A stretch of 64,000 nucleotides of DNA from Anaerolineae bacterium (GCA_022822545.1 JAJEBE010000058.1:1-64000), one strand, 5' to 3'. Positions 1 through 10,270 are shown, counted from the first letter of the stretch. A program made the numbers and translations. The notes: generated by a model not told the origin, from the sequence alone.

Positions 1-7
1 TAGCCCT

Positions 8-1594
8 GTGGATATCAGGCCAGACCACCTCGAAATTGTGCAGGACATCCTGATCAAGAATCTGCCTGCGGGCGTCAAAGTCTGGGTCTTCGGGAGCCGC
101 GCCAACTGGACCACCAAGGACTCCTCAGATTTGGACTTGGCCTTGGAGGATGAAGGCAAGCTTAGCCACTCAGTGCTGGGCGCCCTGAAAGACGCTTTCG
201 AAGACTCATCTCTCCCGTACACGGTCGACGTTGTGGATTTCAACCGGATTGGAGATGCCTTCAAGCAGATCGTGGAGTTGCAGCGGACGCCATTGCCGAC
301 AATCTCAAGGAGCTTGGATATGGTGGATGAGTGGCGCGTATCTGCTTATGGTCCTTTTTCAATCGACTATTATGAAGACCGACTAGAAGACTTATGTGTG
401 GCTAAGGACGGAATCCAAACCGGACCATTTGGTAGTCAGCTCCATCAACGCGACTATGTTGAACGTGGTACGCCAATTATCACTGTCAAGCATTTAGGGG
501 ACAACAGAATCATTCATCAAGACCTACCGCTCGTATCAGATGCAGATAAGACACGCCTCGCAAAATACACTTTGAATGCCGGTGACATTGTCTTTAGTCG
601 TGTTGGATCTGTTGATCGCAGAGCCTATGTTACAGATTCAGAAAACGGCTGGCTTTTTTCGGGCCGCTGTCTTCGCGTTAGAGTTGACCCAGACAAAATG
701 GACTCGCGGTTTCTTTCATATTTCTTTGGATTACCATCCTTTCAAGAACATATTAGGTCAATCGCTGTTGGTGCAACGATGCCGTCGTTGAACACGCAGA
801 TTCTCAGCAATATCAAAATACATTATCCACCCCTACCAGAACAACGCGCCATCGCCCGTATCCTCGGTACGCTGGACGACAAGATCGAGCTCAACCGGCG
901 CATGAACGAGACGCTGGAAGCGATAGCCCGCGCCCTCTTCAAGTCCTGGTTCGTCGACTTCGACCCCGTCCGCGCCAAGATGGCGGGTCGCGATACTGGC
1001 CTGCCGCCGCATATCGCCGCGCTCTTTCCGGATCGCCTTGTGCCCTCGGAGTTGGGGGAGATTCCCGAGGGGTGGGAAGTGAAGGAGTTGGGGGAGCTTG
1101 GTGAACTGGCCTACGGCAAAGCTCTGAGGGCAGTAGACCGAAAGGATGGTCCCATTCCCGTGTATGGCTCTAACGGACAAATTGGCTGGCACGACGCAAA
1201 TCTCGTGGCGGGGCCAGGCATAGTTGTGGGCAGGAAGGGCAATCCCGGAGTCGTTACTTGGACGCATGGTGACTTCTTCCCAATCGACACGACGTTTTAT
1301 GTTGTCCCAAAAGACCCCGGCTTGGGATTGCCCTTCCTGTTCTTCGCCTTGACAGGCCAAGACCTCCCATCCCTTTCGGCTGACTCGGCAGTGCCAGGCC
1401 TGAACCGAAATTTGGCGTACATGAACAAGCAGCTAGTACCCGACAAGCAAGTCTTGGCCGAGTTCAACCACCACGCCAGCGCTATCTTCTCTCGCCAGCA
1501 TCAACTGGAAAAAGAATGCCGTTTGCTCGCGGCCCAGCGGGACGCATTGCTGCCAGAGTTGGTGTCGGGTGAAGTGCGGGTGAAGGAGGGATAA
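8..1594 (+). CDS. hsdS: Nucleotidyltransferase-HsdS fusion: type I restriction specificity subunit with N-terminal MNT domain
   Basis: HsdS is the DNA-recognition subunit of a type I restriction-modification complex. Residues 1 to about 100 are a minimal nucleotidyltransferase domain with an intact GSRA (29-32), DLD (41-43) and a later acidic VDVVD strand (73-77). From about residue 105 the protein is a full HsdS: a first target-recognition domain, the conserved helix containing ARILGTLDDKIELNRRMNET, then a second recognition domain ending in LLPELVSGEVRV. The start is GTG at 8, four bases after a TAG at 1-3 that could end an upstream hsdM lying outside the window. An ATG at 320 preceded by AAGGAG could start a free HsdS. 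The first recognition domain (about 330-840) looks more AT-rich than the rest of the gene, consistent with exchange of recognition domains. The family call is firm; whether the fusion is really made is not. Confidence 0.9.
   Translation: MDIRPDHLEIVQDILIKNLPAGVKVWVFGSRANWTTKDSSDLDLALEDEGKLSHSVLGALKDAFEDSSLPYTVDVVDFNRIGDAFKQIVELQRTPLPTISRSLDMVDEWRVSAYGPFSIDYYEDRLEDLCVAKDGIQTGPFGSQLHQRDYVERGTPIITVKHLGDNRIIHQDLPLVSDADKTRLAKYTLNAGDIVFSRVGSVDRRAYVTDSENGWLFSGRCLRVRVDPDKMDSRFLSYFFGLPSFQEHIRSIAVGATMPSLNTQILSNIKIHYPPLPEQRAIARILGTLDDKIELNRRMNETLEAIARALFKSWFVDFDPVRAKMAGRDTGLPPHIAALFPDRLVPSELGEIPEGWEVKELGELGELAYGKALRAVDRKDGPIPVYGSNGQIGWHDANLVAGPGIVVGRKGNPGVVTWTHGDFFPIDTTFYVVPKDPGLGLPFLFFALTGQDLPSLSADSAVPGLNRNLAYMNKQLVPDKQVLAEFNHHASAIFSRQHQLEKECRLLAAQRDALLPELVSGEVRVKEG
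307..322 (+). promoter_or_regulatory. Internal Shine-Dalgarno and ATG for a separate HsdS product
   Basis: AAGGAG at 307-312 lies seven bases before an in-frame ATG at 320. This is better spaced than anything I can see before the GTG at 8, of which only seven bases are in the window. It sits exactly at the junction between the nucleotidyltransferase and HsdS domains, so a normal-length HsdS could be made alongside the fusion. Confidence 0.6.
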
Positions 1595-1597
1595 CTA

Positions 1598-2653
1598 GTG
1601 GACATAGAATCGTTTGTTCCAGCATTTGGTAAACTGGTCGATTATGCTGCTAGTGGAATCGGCAGCGTTGCCGGCCACATGTTGGCACCTTGGAAAGCCC
1701 GACAAGAAGCAAAAGCCAAGGTGATAGCTGCTGAGGGAGAGACGGAGGCGCAAAGAATCGCGGCCGAAGGGCACGCAACTACCATGCAGATCTTAGCCAA
1801 TGCACAAGCGAATGCCCGGTCAATGCTAGTATCACCTGACTCAATTATCCAAGGACAGCTTGAATTCGGAGCGGCGATCACTCAGCGGATTCAGTTTCAG
1901 GAGGAAAAGAGACAAAGTAACATCGGGCAGGTCTTAACAAAAGCGGCCTTGGAGCTTGAAGGAAAAGAGGTAGCAGATCACGAGCCGGACCACGACTGGA
2001 CAGCGCGTTTCTTCAACGATGTACAGGACGTATCCTCTGAAGAGATGCAGCAGCTTTGGGGCAAGATCCTTGCAGGTGAGGTAGAGAGACCTGGAAGTAC
2101 ATCGCTGCGAACATTGAGCATATTGAAGAACCTTGATCAGCCCACTGCCAACACTTTTCAGAGACTTTGTTCTGCGTGTGTATTGCTAAAGCCCGATGAT
2201 GCCTCCTTCTTTGACGCGAGAGTCCCTTCGCTGGGAGGCAATGCGGGCGAAAACGTACTCGGAAAGTATGGATTTTCCTTCGATGTTCTTAATGCTCTCA
2301 ACGAGTATGGGTTGATAATCTCTGAATACAACTCTTGGTGTGACCTTAAAATGAGCATAGGGATTCCGATATCTGCGCCTTACCCAGGACAGGTAATGCG
2401 CTTTCCATTCACATTTCAGGGCCGATATTGGGTTTTGGTACCGACAACGCAACGGGAAACGAGCCCAGAGTTTAAGTTATACGGTGTTGCCCTGACTCGA
2501 TCAGGTCGAGAGATGTCGCGGATTGTGGAATTGGAACCTATGGAGGAGTACATGCAGGACTTGATGACGTTTTTCGAGTCTAGCGGTTTTCAGATGACTG
2601 AGGTGACCAGCAATCAACCGGGAGTATTCCAGGTCGGTAATGGTCCAGAGTAG
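1598..2653 (+). CDS. DUF2806 domain protein in the restriction operon
   Basis: This 351-residue protein matches the DUF2806 family, seen in the block [20 protein letters not shown] followed by [10 protein letters not shown] and a [11 protein letters not shown] segment. Residues 33-75 are an Ala/Glu/Lys/Gln-rich stretch likely to form a coiled coil. The C-terminal 150 residues have no motif I recognise. The start is GTG at 1598, three bases after the hsdS stop, and the gene overlaps hsdR by 14 bases, so all three are probably co-transcribed and translationally coupled. The base composition is visibly less GC-rich than hsdR, suggesting separate acquisition. The function is unknown. Its position between S and R suggests an accessory role in defence or in controlling the nuclease, which is inference. 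Confidence 0.8.
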   Translation: MDIESFVPAFGKLVDYAASGIGSVAGHMLAPWKARQEAKAKVIAAEGETEAQRIAAEGHATTMQILANAQANARSMLVSPDSIIQGQLEFGAAITQRIQFQEEKRQSNIGQVLTKAALELEGKEVADHEPDHDWTARFFNDVQDVSSEEMQQLWGKILAGEVERPGSTSLRTLSILKNLDQPTANTFQRLCSACVLLKPDDASFFDARVPSLGGNAGENVLGKYGFSFDVLNALNEYGLIISEYNSWCDLKMSIGIPISAPYPGQVMRFPFTFQGRYWVLVPTTQRETSPEFKLYGVALTRSGREMSRIVELEPMEEYMQDLMTFFESSGFQMTEVTSNQPGVFQVGNGPE

Positions 2654-5600
2654 CACATTCATAACCGCTATCACTGAGGCTGAAGTCGAGCAGGTCGCCC
2701 TGGCCTGGCTGGAGAGTCTCGGCTGGCGCACCGCCTACGGACCCGACATCGCATTTGGCGGTCTCTTCGCCGAACGCCGCAGCTATAAAGACGTCGTGCT
2801 TGCACTGCGCTTGCGCGACGCCCTCGGCCGGCTCAACCCCGATCTGCCGGCGGAAGCGCTGGATGATGCTTTTCGCAAGTTGACGCGACCGGAAGGCGCG
2901 ACTTTGGAAGCGCGCAATCGCCAATTTCATGCGCTGCTGGTGGATGGCGTCACGGTGGAATACCGCGCTGAAGCCGGCGGCATCCGCGGGGCGCAGGCGC
3001 AGGTGATCGATTATGAGGACGCCGACAACAACGACTGGCTGGCGGTCAACCAGTTCACTGTGGAAGAATATGACCAGCGCCGCCGCCTGGATGTGGCGCT
3101 TTTCGTCAATGGCTTGCCGCTGGGACTGATCGAGCTCAAAAACGCGGCTGACCCTAACGCGACGATTTGGAGCGCCTGGCGGCAGTTGCAAACTTACAAG
3201 TCCGAATTGCCGACTCTTTTCGCCATGAATGCGGCTTTGATCGTTTCTGATGGCTTGCAGGCGCGGGTTGGCACGCTGACGGCTGGGCGGGAATGGGTCA
3301 AAACCTGGCGTTCGCTATCTAATGAGGCGCGGCCCGGGCTGCAAGTCATGTTGGAAGGTCTCTGCGAGCCGGCGCGTTGGTTGTCGCTCTTGCGCGATTT
3401 TATCGTCTTCGAGGACGATGGCGGCGCGCTGGAGAAGAAGATGGCTGGCTACCATCAGGTGGTCGCGGTTGAGATGGCGCTGCGCGAGACCTTGCGAGCT
3501 GCCGGTCAGCGCGAGGCGCAGGAGGGAGAGCGGGCCGGCGGTAAAACGGGCGATGGTCGCATCGGCGTCGTCTGGCACACCCAGGGCTCGGGCAAGAGTT
3601 TGACCATGGCTTTCTACGCCGGGCGCATCATCCGCGAGCCAGCCATGCGCAATCCAACGCTGGTGCTGCTGACCGACCGCAACGATCTTGACGATCAACT
3701 CTTCGGTACATTTTCGCGCTGCCAGGACATTCTGCGCCAACCGCCGATGCAAGCTGAAAGCCGAGCCGACCTGCAAGCGAAGCTGGCGGTGGAAGCGGGC
3801 GGCGTGGTCTTCACCACCATTCAGAAATTCTTTCCCGAGCGCAAGGGCGGCAAGTATCCCCGTCTTTCGGAGCGAAGCAATATCGTGGTCATCGCCGACG
3901 AAGCCCACCGCAGCCAGTACGATTTCATCGATGGCTTCGCGCGGCACATGCGCGATGCCCTGCCCAATGCCTCCTTTATCGGCTTTACCGGCACGCCCAT
4001 CGAGAAGCAGGACGCCAACACGCAGGCAGTATTCGGCGACATGATCAGCGTCTACGATATCCAGCGCGCGGTCGATGACGGCGCCACTGTCCCCATTTAT
4101 TATGAAAGTCGGTTGGCCAAACTTGATCTCGACGAGCAAGAGCGTCCCAATATCGATCCCGATTTCGAGGAAGCGACCGAGGGCGAGGAGCTCGAGCGCA
4201 AGGAAAAGCTAAAGACGAAATGGGCGCAGCTTGAGGCGCTGGCGGGCGCGGAAAAACGTCTGAAGCAAGTCGCGCAAGATATTGTTTGCCATTATGAAGA
4301 GCGGCTGCAAACCCTTGAAGGCAAGGCGATGATCGTCTGCATGAGCCGCCGCATTTGCGTCGACCTGTACCGCGAGTTGGTCCGTCTGCGGCCTGCCTGG
4401 AAGCGCAATGGCGAAATCAAGATCGTGATGACTGGCAACGCCAACGATCCGGACGACTGGCAGAAGCACGTCCGCAACAAGACGCGGCGCGAGACGCTGG
4501 CAAAACGCTTTCGCGATCCGGCGGATTCATTCCGCATCGTGCTGGTGCGCGATATGTGGCTCACCGGCTTTGACGCGCCCAATCTGCACACCATGTATGT
4601 CGACAAGCCCATGCGCGGCCACGGCTTGATGCAGGCCATCGCACGGGTGAACCGGGTTTTCCGAGACAAGCCGGGTGGCCTAGTTGTGGACTATCTGGGG
4701 CTCGCGCCGGAACTAAAGCGTGCGCTGGCTACTTATACTGAAAGCGGCGGCATGGGCAAGACGGCCTTGGATCAGGAAGAAGCAGTCAAGGTCATGCTGG
4801 AGAAGTATGAAATCTGTTGTGCTCTCTTCCATGACTTCGACCGGTCTCGTTGGTCACTAGACATGTCCTCCGATGAACACGATGGCATTTTGGCGGCTGC
4901 GCAGGAGCATATTCTAGCGCAGAAAAATGGGAAAGATCGCTGTCTTAAGTCCGTACGAGAGCTTTCCCAGGCTTTCGCCCTTTCTGTACCGCATGAAGAG
5001 ACCATGCGCATCCGCGACGACGTCGGCTTCTTTCAACGTGTCCGCGCCCGGCTTGCCCAGCCTGCGCCAGGAAGCCCCAAGCCTGATGATGAAATGGACC
5101 ATGCGATACGCCAGATTATTTCACGCGCAGTCGCGCCCGAAGGCGTCGTCGACATATTTGCCGCGGCTGGTCTGAACAAACCTGACGTCTCCATCCTTTC
5201 TGAAGAATTCCTGGCTGAAGTACAGGGCATGCCGCATCGAAATCTTGCCGTCGAATTGCTGCAAAAGCTCTTGAAAGGCGAACTGGCGACTCGGCGCCGC
5301 AAGAACCTGGTAGAGGCGCGATCCTTTCTGGAAATGCTGGAAAATACGCTGCTTCGCTACCAGAACCGCGCCATTGAAGCCGCGCAGGTAATCGAGGAGT
5401 TGATCGAGCTGGCTCGCGAGATGCGCGAAGCCGACAGTCGTGGAGAAAAACTAGGACTGACTGAAGATGAGCTTGCCTTTTACGATGCGCTGGAAACCAA
5501 CGACAGCGCGGTCAAGGTGCTTGGCAATGAAACCCTGCGTGAGATTGCGCGTGAACTGGTAAACACTGTCCACAACAATGTCACCATCGATTGGACCTTG

Positions 5601-5744
5601 CGTGAAAACGTGCGCGCGAATCTGCGAAGGCTGGTTAAGCGCATATTGCGCAAATATGGCTACCCGCCCGACAAACAGAAAAAAGCGACTGAGACGGTGC
5701 TTGAGCAGGCGGAAACCCTTTCCGAAGGTTGGACGATAGCGTAA
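2640..5744 (+). CDS. hsdR: Type I restriction endonuclease subunit R (HsdR)
   Basis: HsdR is the motor and nuclease subunit of a type I system. The 1034 residues carry, in order, an N-terminal PD-(D/E)xK nuclease (RRLDVALF near 146 and LIELKN near 162), an SF2 helicase with Walker A TQGSGKS near 316, DEAH ([10 protein letters not shown] near 418), GFTGTP near 450, and a second RecA domain with [15 protein letters not shown] helical C-terminal region typical of HsdR follows. All key catalytic motifs look intact and the length is normal. The ATG at 2640 overlaps the DUF2806 gene. No hsdM is in the window; it should lie upstream of position 1. Confidence 0.96.
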   Translation: MVQSSTFITAITEAEVEQVALAWLESLGWRTAYGPDIAFGGLFAERRSYKDVVLALRLRDALGRLNPDLPAEALDDAFRKLTRPEGATLEARNRQFHALLVDGVTVEYRAEAGGIRGAQAQVIDYEDADNNDWLAVNQFTVEEYDQRRRLDVALFVNGLPLGLIELKNAADPNATIWSAWRQLQTYKSELPTLFAMNAALIVSDGLQARVGTLTAGREWVKTWRSLSNEARPGLQVMLEGLCEPARWLSLLRDFIVFEDDGGALEKKMAGYHQVVAVEMALRETLRAAGQREAQEGERAGGKTGDGRIGVVWHTQGSGKSLTMAFYAGRIIREPAMRNPTLVLLTDRNDLDDQLFGTFSRCQDILRQPPMQAESRADLQAKLAVEAGGVVFTTIQKFFPERKGGKYPRLSERSNIVVIADEAHRSQYDFIDGFARHMRDALPNASFIGFTGTPIEKQDANTQAVFGDMISVYDIQRAVDDGATVPIYYESRLAKLDLDEQERPNIDPDFEEATEGEELERKEKLKTKWAQLEALAGAEKRLKQVAQDIVCHYEERLQTLEGKAMIVCMSRRICVDLYRELVRLRPAWKRNGEIKIVMTGNANDPDDWQKHVRNKTRRETLAKRFRDPADSFRIVLVRDMWLTGFDAPNLHTMYVDKPMRGHGLMQAIARVNRVFRDKPGGLVVDYLGLAPELKRALATYTESGGMGKTALDQEEAVKVMLEKYEICCALFHDFDRSRWSLDMSSDEHDGILAAAQEHILAQKNGKDRCLKSVRELSQAFALSVPHEETMRIRDDVGFFQRVRARLAQPAPGSPKPDDEMDHAIRQIISRAVAPEGVVDIFAAAGLNKPDVSILSEEFLAEVQGMPHRNLAVELLQKLLKGELATRRRKNLVEARSFLEMLENTLLRYQNRAIEAAQVIEELIELAREMREADSRGEKLGLTEDELAFYDALETNDSAVKVLGNETLREIARELVNTVHNNVTIDWTLRENVRANLRRLVKRILRKYGYPPDKQKKATETVLEQAETLSEGWTIA

Positions 5745-5779
5745 GCGCCTGTAGCGTGCGCTTTCCCCCACCCCCATGC

Positions 5780-5785
5780 TATACT
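5780..5785 (+). promoter_or_regulatory. Candidate -10 box (leaderless) for the BtpA gene
   Basis: TATACT lies six bases before ATG 5792 in the 47-base gap after hsdR. No convincing -35 hexamer is visible 17 bases upstream (TGCGCT), so this is a weak call based on the -10 alone. Confidence 0.35.
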
Positions 5786-5791
5786 CCCCTC

Positions 5792-6601
5792 ATGTCCTGG
5801 CTCAACTCCCACTTCCACACCCACAAACCCATCATCGCCATGTGCCACCTGCGCGCGTTGCCCGGCGACCCCGGCTACGACCCTGACGGCGGCCTCGAAA
5901 GCATCATCCAAGCCGCCCGCGCCGACCTGCTCGCCCTGCAAGCCGGCGGCGTCGACGCGGTCATGTTCTCCAACGAAGCCAGCTTGCCCTACCTCACCAA
6001 AGTCGAGGCCATCACCAGCGTCTGCATGGCCCGCGTCATCGCCGAACTGCGCCCCGATATCGACCGGCCCTACGGCGTCAACGTGCTCTGGGACCCAAAA
6101 GCCTCCCTCGATGTCGCCATGGCTACCGGCGCGGGTTTCGTCCGCGAGATCTTCAGCGGCGTCTACGCCAGCGACTACGGCCTTTGGAACACCAACTGCG
6201 GCGAGATCATCCGCCATCAGCAGGCTATCGGCGCGGCCCATATCAAGCTGCTTTTTAATATCGTGCCGGAATCGGCCGTCTATCTCTCGAATCGCAACGT
6301 GGTCGATATCGCGAAGTCCACTGTCTTCGTGGCCCAGCCCGATGCCCTCTGCGTCTCCGGCTTGACCGCCGGCGCCGAGACCTCGAGCGAGACGCTCAAG
6401 CGGGTCAAAGACGCCGTCCCCGAGACGCCCGTCTTCGCCAATACCGGCGTCAACAGCGCCAACCTGGCCGACACGCTCGCCATCGCCGATGGCACAGTCA
6501 CCGGCACCGCTTTCAAGCGCGAGGGCTATATCTGGAACGAGGTGGATAGCGAGCGCGTCCGCGACTTCATGCGCATCGCCCGCTCCGTCCGCGGCGGCTG
6601 A
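5792..6601 (+). CDS. BtpA/SgcQ family TIM-barrel protein
   Basis: This is a 269-residue protein of the BtpA family, named for a cyanobacterial photosystem I biogenesis factor. In non-photosynthetic bacteria the family (SgcQ-like) sits beside sugar and nucleoside transport genes and is of uncertain function. Recognisable blocks are KPIIAMCHLRALPGDPGYD, GVDAVMFSNEA, GVNVLWDPKAS and VFANTGVN, a phosphate-barrel-like end. I chose ATG 5792 rather than an upstream GTG/ATG because homology begins there. A TATACT at 5780-5785 lies six bases before it, which would give a leaderless message. The next gene starts four bases after its stop, so the two form an operon with the transporter downstream. Confidence 0.85.
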   Translation: MSWLNSHFHTHKPIIAMCHLRALPGDPGYDPDGGLESIIQAARADLLALQAGGVDAVMFSNEASLPYLTKVEAITSVCMARVIAELRPDIDRPYGVNVLWDPKASLDVAMATGAGFVREIFSGVYASDYGLWNTNCGEIIRHQQAIGAAHIKLLFNIVPESAVYLSNRNVVDIAKSTVFVAQPDALCVSGLTAGAETSSETLKRVKDAVPETPVFANTGVNSANLADTLAIADGTVTGTAFKREGYIWNEVDSERVRDFMRIARSVRGG

Positions 6602-6605
6602 TCCG

Positions 6606-7676
6606 ATGGACCCGCGCTGGTCGCAAGTCGCCGAAGTTCTGGTGCATTATTCGACCGAAGTGCAGCCGGGCCAGCGCGTCATGATTGCCATGGGCGGCCT
6701 CGAGACCTATCCTTTAACACAAGCGATCTACGAAAGCTGCGTCAAAGCGGGCGGGTTTCCGCAAGTGCAGTTTTTGTCCGAGCAACTGCGGCATTCCCTG
6801 CTGAAACACGGCGACCCCGCCCAGCGCGCTTGGCTGCCCGAGATCGAGGCTTACGGCATGGACTGGGCCGATGTCTACTTCGGTTTGCGCGGCGCGAGTC
6901 CGCTGGGATTCTTTGACGACATCCCGGCGTCGGCGCTAGCGGCCAATCAAGCGGCCCAAGGGGCAATCTCGACTTTGCGCTGGCGGAAGACGCGCTGGTG
7001 CCTGGTTCGCCTGCCCACCCAAGCGCTGGCCGAAAACGCCGCTACCGATCTGCCGACGCTGGAAGACATGTTCTTCGCCGCCTGCCTGATGGACTATGAG
7101 TCGGCTTCCGCCAAATGGCGCAGTCAAGCGCAGCGCTTGGATGGCGCGGAAAGGGTACGCATCAGCGACGGCGCGGAAACCGATCTGGAGTTCTCCGTCG
7201 CCGGGCGCCGGTGGCTGGTCTTTGATGGCAAGATCAACCTGCCCGATGGCGAAATCTACACCGCGCCCGTCAATGACAGCCTCAACGGCCGCATCCACTT
7301 TGACCTCCCGGCTGTCTTCGGCGGGAAGCTCATCCGCGATATCCGCCTGGAATGGCGCGATGGCGATCTCATTCACGCCAGCGCCGCGACCAATGAAGAC
7401 TACCTGCGGCGCATTCTGAAGACCGACGCCGGCGCCAGCCGCCTCGGCGAGTTCGCATTTGGCATGAATCCGCAGCTCAATCTTTATTGCATGGATATAC
7501 TCTACGACGAGAAAATCAGCGGCACGGTTCATCTGGCCTTGGGCCGAGCCTACCCGGAATGTGGCGGAGTCAATCAATCCAGCATACACTGGGACTTGGT
7601 GAAAGACCTGCGCGCTGAAGGCGCCGTGCACATCGACGGCGCGCCCGTGCTGGGCGAGGGCAGGTTGCTGATTTGA
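6606..7676 (+). CDS. M29 family aminopeptidase (AmpS/AmpT-like metallopeptidase)
   Basis: The 356-residue product has the metal-ligand pattern of thermophilic M29 aminopeptidases: Glu in DGEIYTAP, Glu in GEFAFGMNP, then HLALGRAYPEC and SSIHWDLVKDL supplying the His, Tyr, His and Asp ligands. The enzyme would remove N-terminal residues from peptides in the cytoplasm using two metal ions. The start is ATG 6606, just after the BtpA stop; an in-frame extension back to 6489 overlaps BtpA and lacks homology. The pairing with BtpA and a sugar transporter suggests an unidentified substrate, possibly a modified or glycosylated compound, but this is inference. Confidence 0.85.
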   Translation: MDPRWSQVAEVLVHYSTEVQPGQRVMIAMGGLETYPLTQAIYESCVKAGGFPQVQFLSEQLRHSLLKHGDPAQRAWLPEIEAYGMDWADVYFGLRGASPLGFFDDIPASALAANQAAQGAISTLRWRKTRWCLVRLPTQALAENAATDLPTLEDMFFAACLMDYESASAKWRSQAQRLDGAERVRISDGAETDLEFSVAGRRWLVFDGKINLPDGEIYTAPVNDSLNGRIHFDLPAVFGGKLIRDIRLEWRDGDLIHASAATNEDYLRRILKTDAGASRLGEFAFGMNPQLNLYCMDILYDEKISGTVHLALGRAYPECGGVNQSSIHWDLVKDLRAEGAVHIDGAPVLGEGRLLI

Positions 7677-7754
7677 AGGCATTTTGAGGAGGCGCTTATC
7701 GACAAAATCCGGATCGCCTAATGCTCGTTTACCGCTAGCAAGAAGGAGTTCATA

Positions 7755-9224
7755 ATGTCGAAAAATGGAATTAGCCGCCGTGACTTTCTCAAAGTTGGCG
7801 GCGCGGCTGGCGCGGCGCTGGCGGGCGCATCGCCCCTGGGCAATCTCGCTCGCGTCGCCGCACAGACCGACGCCACCGTCAACGTGCTGACGGTCGGCGA
7901 CCCCTGGGATCTGGCGCTGCAAAGCGTGGTCGATCAGTTCACCGAAGCCACTGGCATCGGCGTGAACATCGAGTCACTGGGCTACACCGCCCTGCAGGCG
8001 CGCCTGATCAACGCTTTTCTCACCCAAAGCGCGGATGCTGATGTCATCGCCGTCGACCAGATGTGGATCAGCCAGTATGCCGACAACGGCTGGATTCGCT
8101 CGCTGGACGACTTCATCGCCATGGATTCGGACGCGCACTTCGATGACTTCTTGCCCGAGTGCCTCTATTCGCTTAGCACCTGGCGCAATCACGTCTGGAC
8201 GCTTCCCATCGCTTCTTACGCCCAGGGCATCATGTACCGCACCGACCTCTTCGAAGCGGCCGGCTTGGATCCGCTGCCTGCGTCCGTGGCTGACGCCGGC
8301 GATTGGACCTGGGAAGATTACTTCGGCATCCTCGAGCAGATCAATGGCATGGACCTGGACGGCACCAGCATGTACGGCACCACCGTCATCGGCGCGCAGC
8401 CGGTCCCGGTTGTGCACATGTTCACGGGGCTCTCGGCCAGTTATGGCGCGCGCTGGTTCACGCAATTCCCGGAGGCGCCCTGGGACTTCACGCCGACCAT
8501 CAACAGCGAGCCGAACCTGGCTGCGCTTCACGATTGGAATCGCCTTTACGGCTGGTCGCCGCCGGAATCGATCAACTACCTCTGGTTTGATGCCGGCACG
8601 CGCTACTCGCAGGGCGATATCGGCATGTTCTATCACTGGACGCCTTACTTCTACCTGGTCAACAATGAAGGCTATTTGACCGGTACGCCGTCGCCGGTGG
8701 TCGATAAGACCGCGACCGCGGTGCTGCCGACGCGGACAGCCGGCGGCGACCAAGTGGTCAGCCTCGGCGGTTGGTCGCTGGGCATGCCCTCGACCTCGGC
8801 GAATCAAGACGCGGCCTGGCAGTTCATCAAGTGGGCGACCGGCGCCGAAGCGCAGAAGGCGATGGGCGAGGTCAACGTCAAGGGTTATCAATTCGCTGAC
8901 TTCAGCCGCCAGTCGAATTACGATGATGCCGGCTTGAACGAGATCTACCCCTTCCTGGGGACGCAGCTCGAGATGATGAAGCTCGGCGATGGCAAGGTGG
9001 CTCGTCCGCCGGCGCCGATCTACACCTCGCTGGAAGGCGTCTACGGCTTGCAGATCAACCAGGCGATGAGCGGCGCGGTCAGCCCCGAGCAGGCGCTGGA
9101 GACGACCGAGATCCTCTTCCAGAACATTCTGAGCGGCAACCAAATGATCCCGTACGGCGTCGCCAGCTTCGATGACACGCTGGATAACACCAAAGCCCTG
9201 CAAGCCAGCCTTTCGGGAATGTAA
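7755..9224 (+). CDS. Tat-exported extracellular solute-binding protein, family 1 (sugar ABC transporter)
   Basis: The protein begins with a twin-arginine signal (SRRDFLKVGG, residues 7-16), so it is exported folded and probably anchored or released outside the membrane. The remaining 450 residues look like a family 1 sugar-binding protein: TVNVLTVGDPWDLALQ, ADVIAVDQMWISQYADNGW, YAQGIMYRTDLFEAAGLD and LGGWSLGMPSTSANQDAAWQF. AAGGAG ends six bases before ATG 7755. The two permeases that follow complete the importer; no ATPase is encoded here, so a shared MsmK-like ATPase elsewhere is implied. The substrate is unknown. Confidence 0.92.
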   Translation: MSKNGISRRDFLKVGGAAGAALAGASPLGNLARVAAQTDATVNVLTVGDPWDLALQSVVDQFTEATGIGVNIESLGYTALQARLINAFLTQSADADVIAVDQMWISQYADNGWIRSLDDFIAMDSDAHFDDFLPECLYSLSTWRNHVWTLPIASYAQGIMYRTDLFEAAGLDPLPASVADAGDWTWEDYFGILEQINGMDLDGTSMYGTTVIGAQPVPVVHMFTGLSASYGARWFTQFPEAPWDFTPTINSEPNLAALHDWNRLYGWSPPESINYLWFDAGTRYSQGDIGMFYHWTPYFYLVNNEGYLTGTPSPVVDKTATAVLPTRTAGGDQVVSLGGWSLGMPSTSANQDAAWQFIKWATGAEAQKAMGEVNVKGYQFADFSRQSNYDDAGLNEIYPFLGTQLEMMKLGDGKVARPPAPIYTSLEGVYGLQINQAMSGAVSPEQALETTEILFQNILSGNQMIPYGVASFDDTLDNTKALQASLSGM

Positions 9225-9249
9225 ACGCTCTGCGCATCGTGGGGTCTAT

Positions 9250-9347
9250 TTGTAGGGGCGGCCAGCGGTCAGTGTCTACGCGACCTGCCAGGTCGCCCGC
9301 TTCAATACAAGTCCACAAACGGGCGATCCGCCGGACCGCCCCTACAA
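9250..9347. repeat. 98-bp palindromic element (TTGTAGGGGCGG ... CCGCCCCTACAA)
   Basis: A perfect 12-bp inverted repeat at 9250-9261 and 9336-9347 encloses a second palindrome, GCGACCT-gcc-AGGTCGC, at 9280-9296. The ends share the GGGGCG/CGCCCCTAC signature of the hairpin family at 25090, 45234, 45294, 55534 and 61396. It lies between the binding-protein and permease genes of one operon, where a large RNA stem-loop could lower downstream expression relative to the binding protein. Confidence 0.8.
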
Positions 9348-9387
9348 GTTCAATTGCTAAAGGGGACGGGGGCTTTCGGGGCTAATA

Positions 9388-10266
9388 ATGAGATTCCGCA
9401 AACGCCTCCCATACCTCCTCCTCGCGCCGTCAATCCTCATTCTGCTGGCGTTGATTCTCTATCCGCTTGGCTTCGCGCTGCGCAACAGCTTCTGGTTCTG
9501 GAACTTGCAGACCAGCCCGGCGCCGCTCTATCACTCAGGCCTGGATAACTACCGCATGGTCTTCCAGGTCACGCCTTTCGCCGAGGCGCTGAAGAATACC
9601 CTCTTGCTCGCCGGCCTCGGCACCTTCGCGCAATTCTGGTTTGGCATGGGCATCGCCCTCCTGCTCTACACGCACCTGCGCGGCATGGGGCTTTTCCGCG
9701 CTCTGCTCATCATGCCGACCACGCTGGCGCCGGTCGTGGCCGGTTTCCTCTTCCGCTACCTGCTGGAGCCCAAAGGCGGCCTCCTGCCTTGGCTGCTTGA
9801 GGGGGTCGGCTTCCCCGTCCCGCCGCAGGGCTTCCTCGGCAACGCCGGCACCGCCCTGTTCAGCATCGGCGTCGTCGATACCTGGCAGTGGACGCCTTTC
9901 TTCGCTATCGTGCTTTACGCCGGTTTGCTCTCCATCTCGGAAGAAGTGCTGGAAGCCGCGCTGGTGGACGGCGCATCGCGTTGGCGGTTGTTCTGGTCGA
10001 TCTCCTTGCCGCTGCTGCGGCCGATCGCCGCCTTCCTCGTCATGATTCGCTTCATGCAGCTCTTCAACAGCTTTGATCTCGTCTATGTGCTTACGAGCGG
10101 CGGGCCGGGCACCTCGTCGCGCACGCTCAGCTTTAATCTCTATCGCGAGGGGCTGGTCAGTTACAACATCGGTTTGACCGCCGCCATGACCTGGCTGGTT
10201 GTCATCATCGTCTCGGTCATCATCAATCTCTATCTCTTTTTCATCTACCGCAAGCGGGAGTGGTGA
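9388..10266 (+). CDS. Sugar ABC transporter permease (MalF-like)
   Basis: This 292-residue integral membrane protein has about six hydrophobic segments, the first at 8-30. It carries the EAA-type cytoplasmic loop of binding-protein-dependent permeases (EAALVDGASRWRLFWSISLP, about residues 190-209), which contacts the ATPase. FNSFDLVYVLTSGGPG near 230 is a hallmark of MalF/UgpA-type subunits. It pairs with the permease that starts five bases after its stop and with the binding protein upstream. Confidence 0.92.
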   Translation: MRFRKRLPYLLLAPSILILLALILYPLGFALRNSFWFWNLQTSPAPLYHSGLDNYRMVFQVTPFAEALKNTLLLAGLGTFAQFWFGMGIALLLYTHLRGMGLFRALLIMPTTLAPVVAGFLFRYLLEPKGGLLPWLLEGVGFPVPPQGFLGNAGTALFSIGVVDTWQWTPFFAIVLYAGLLSISEEVLEAALVDGASRWRLFWSISLPLLRPIAAFLVMIRFMQLFNSFDLVYVLTSGGPGTSSRTLSFNLYREGLVSYNIGLTAAMTWLVVIIVSVIINLYLFFIYRKREW

Positions 10267-10270
10267 TTTC

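Noticed and set aside
7974..9203. 409-codon minus-strand open frame
   Set aside because: It is antisense to the well-supported Tat-exported binding protein and has an Arg/His/Ala-rich composition with no family.
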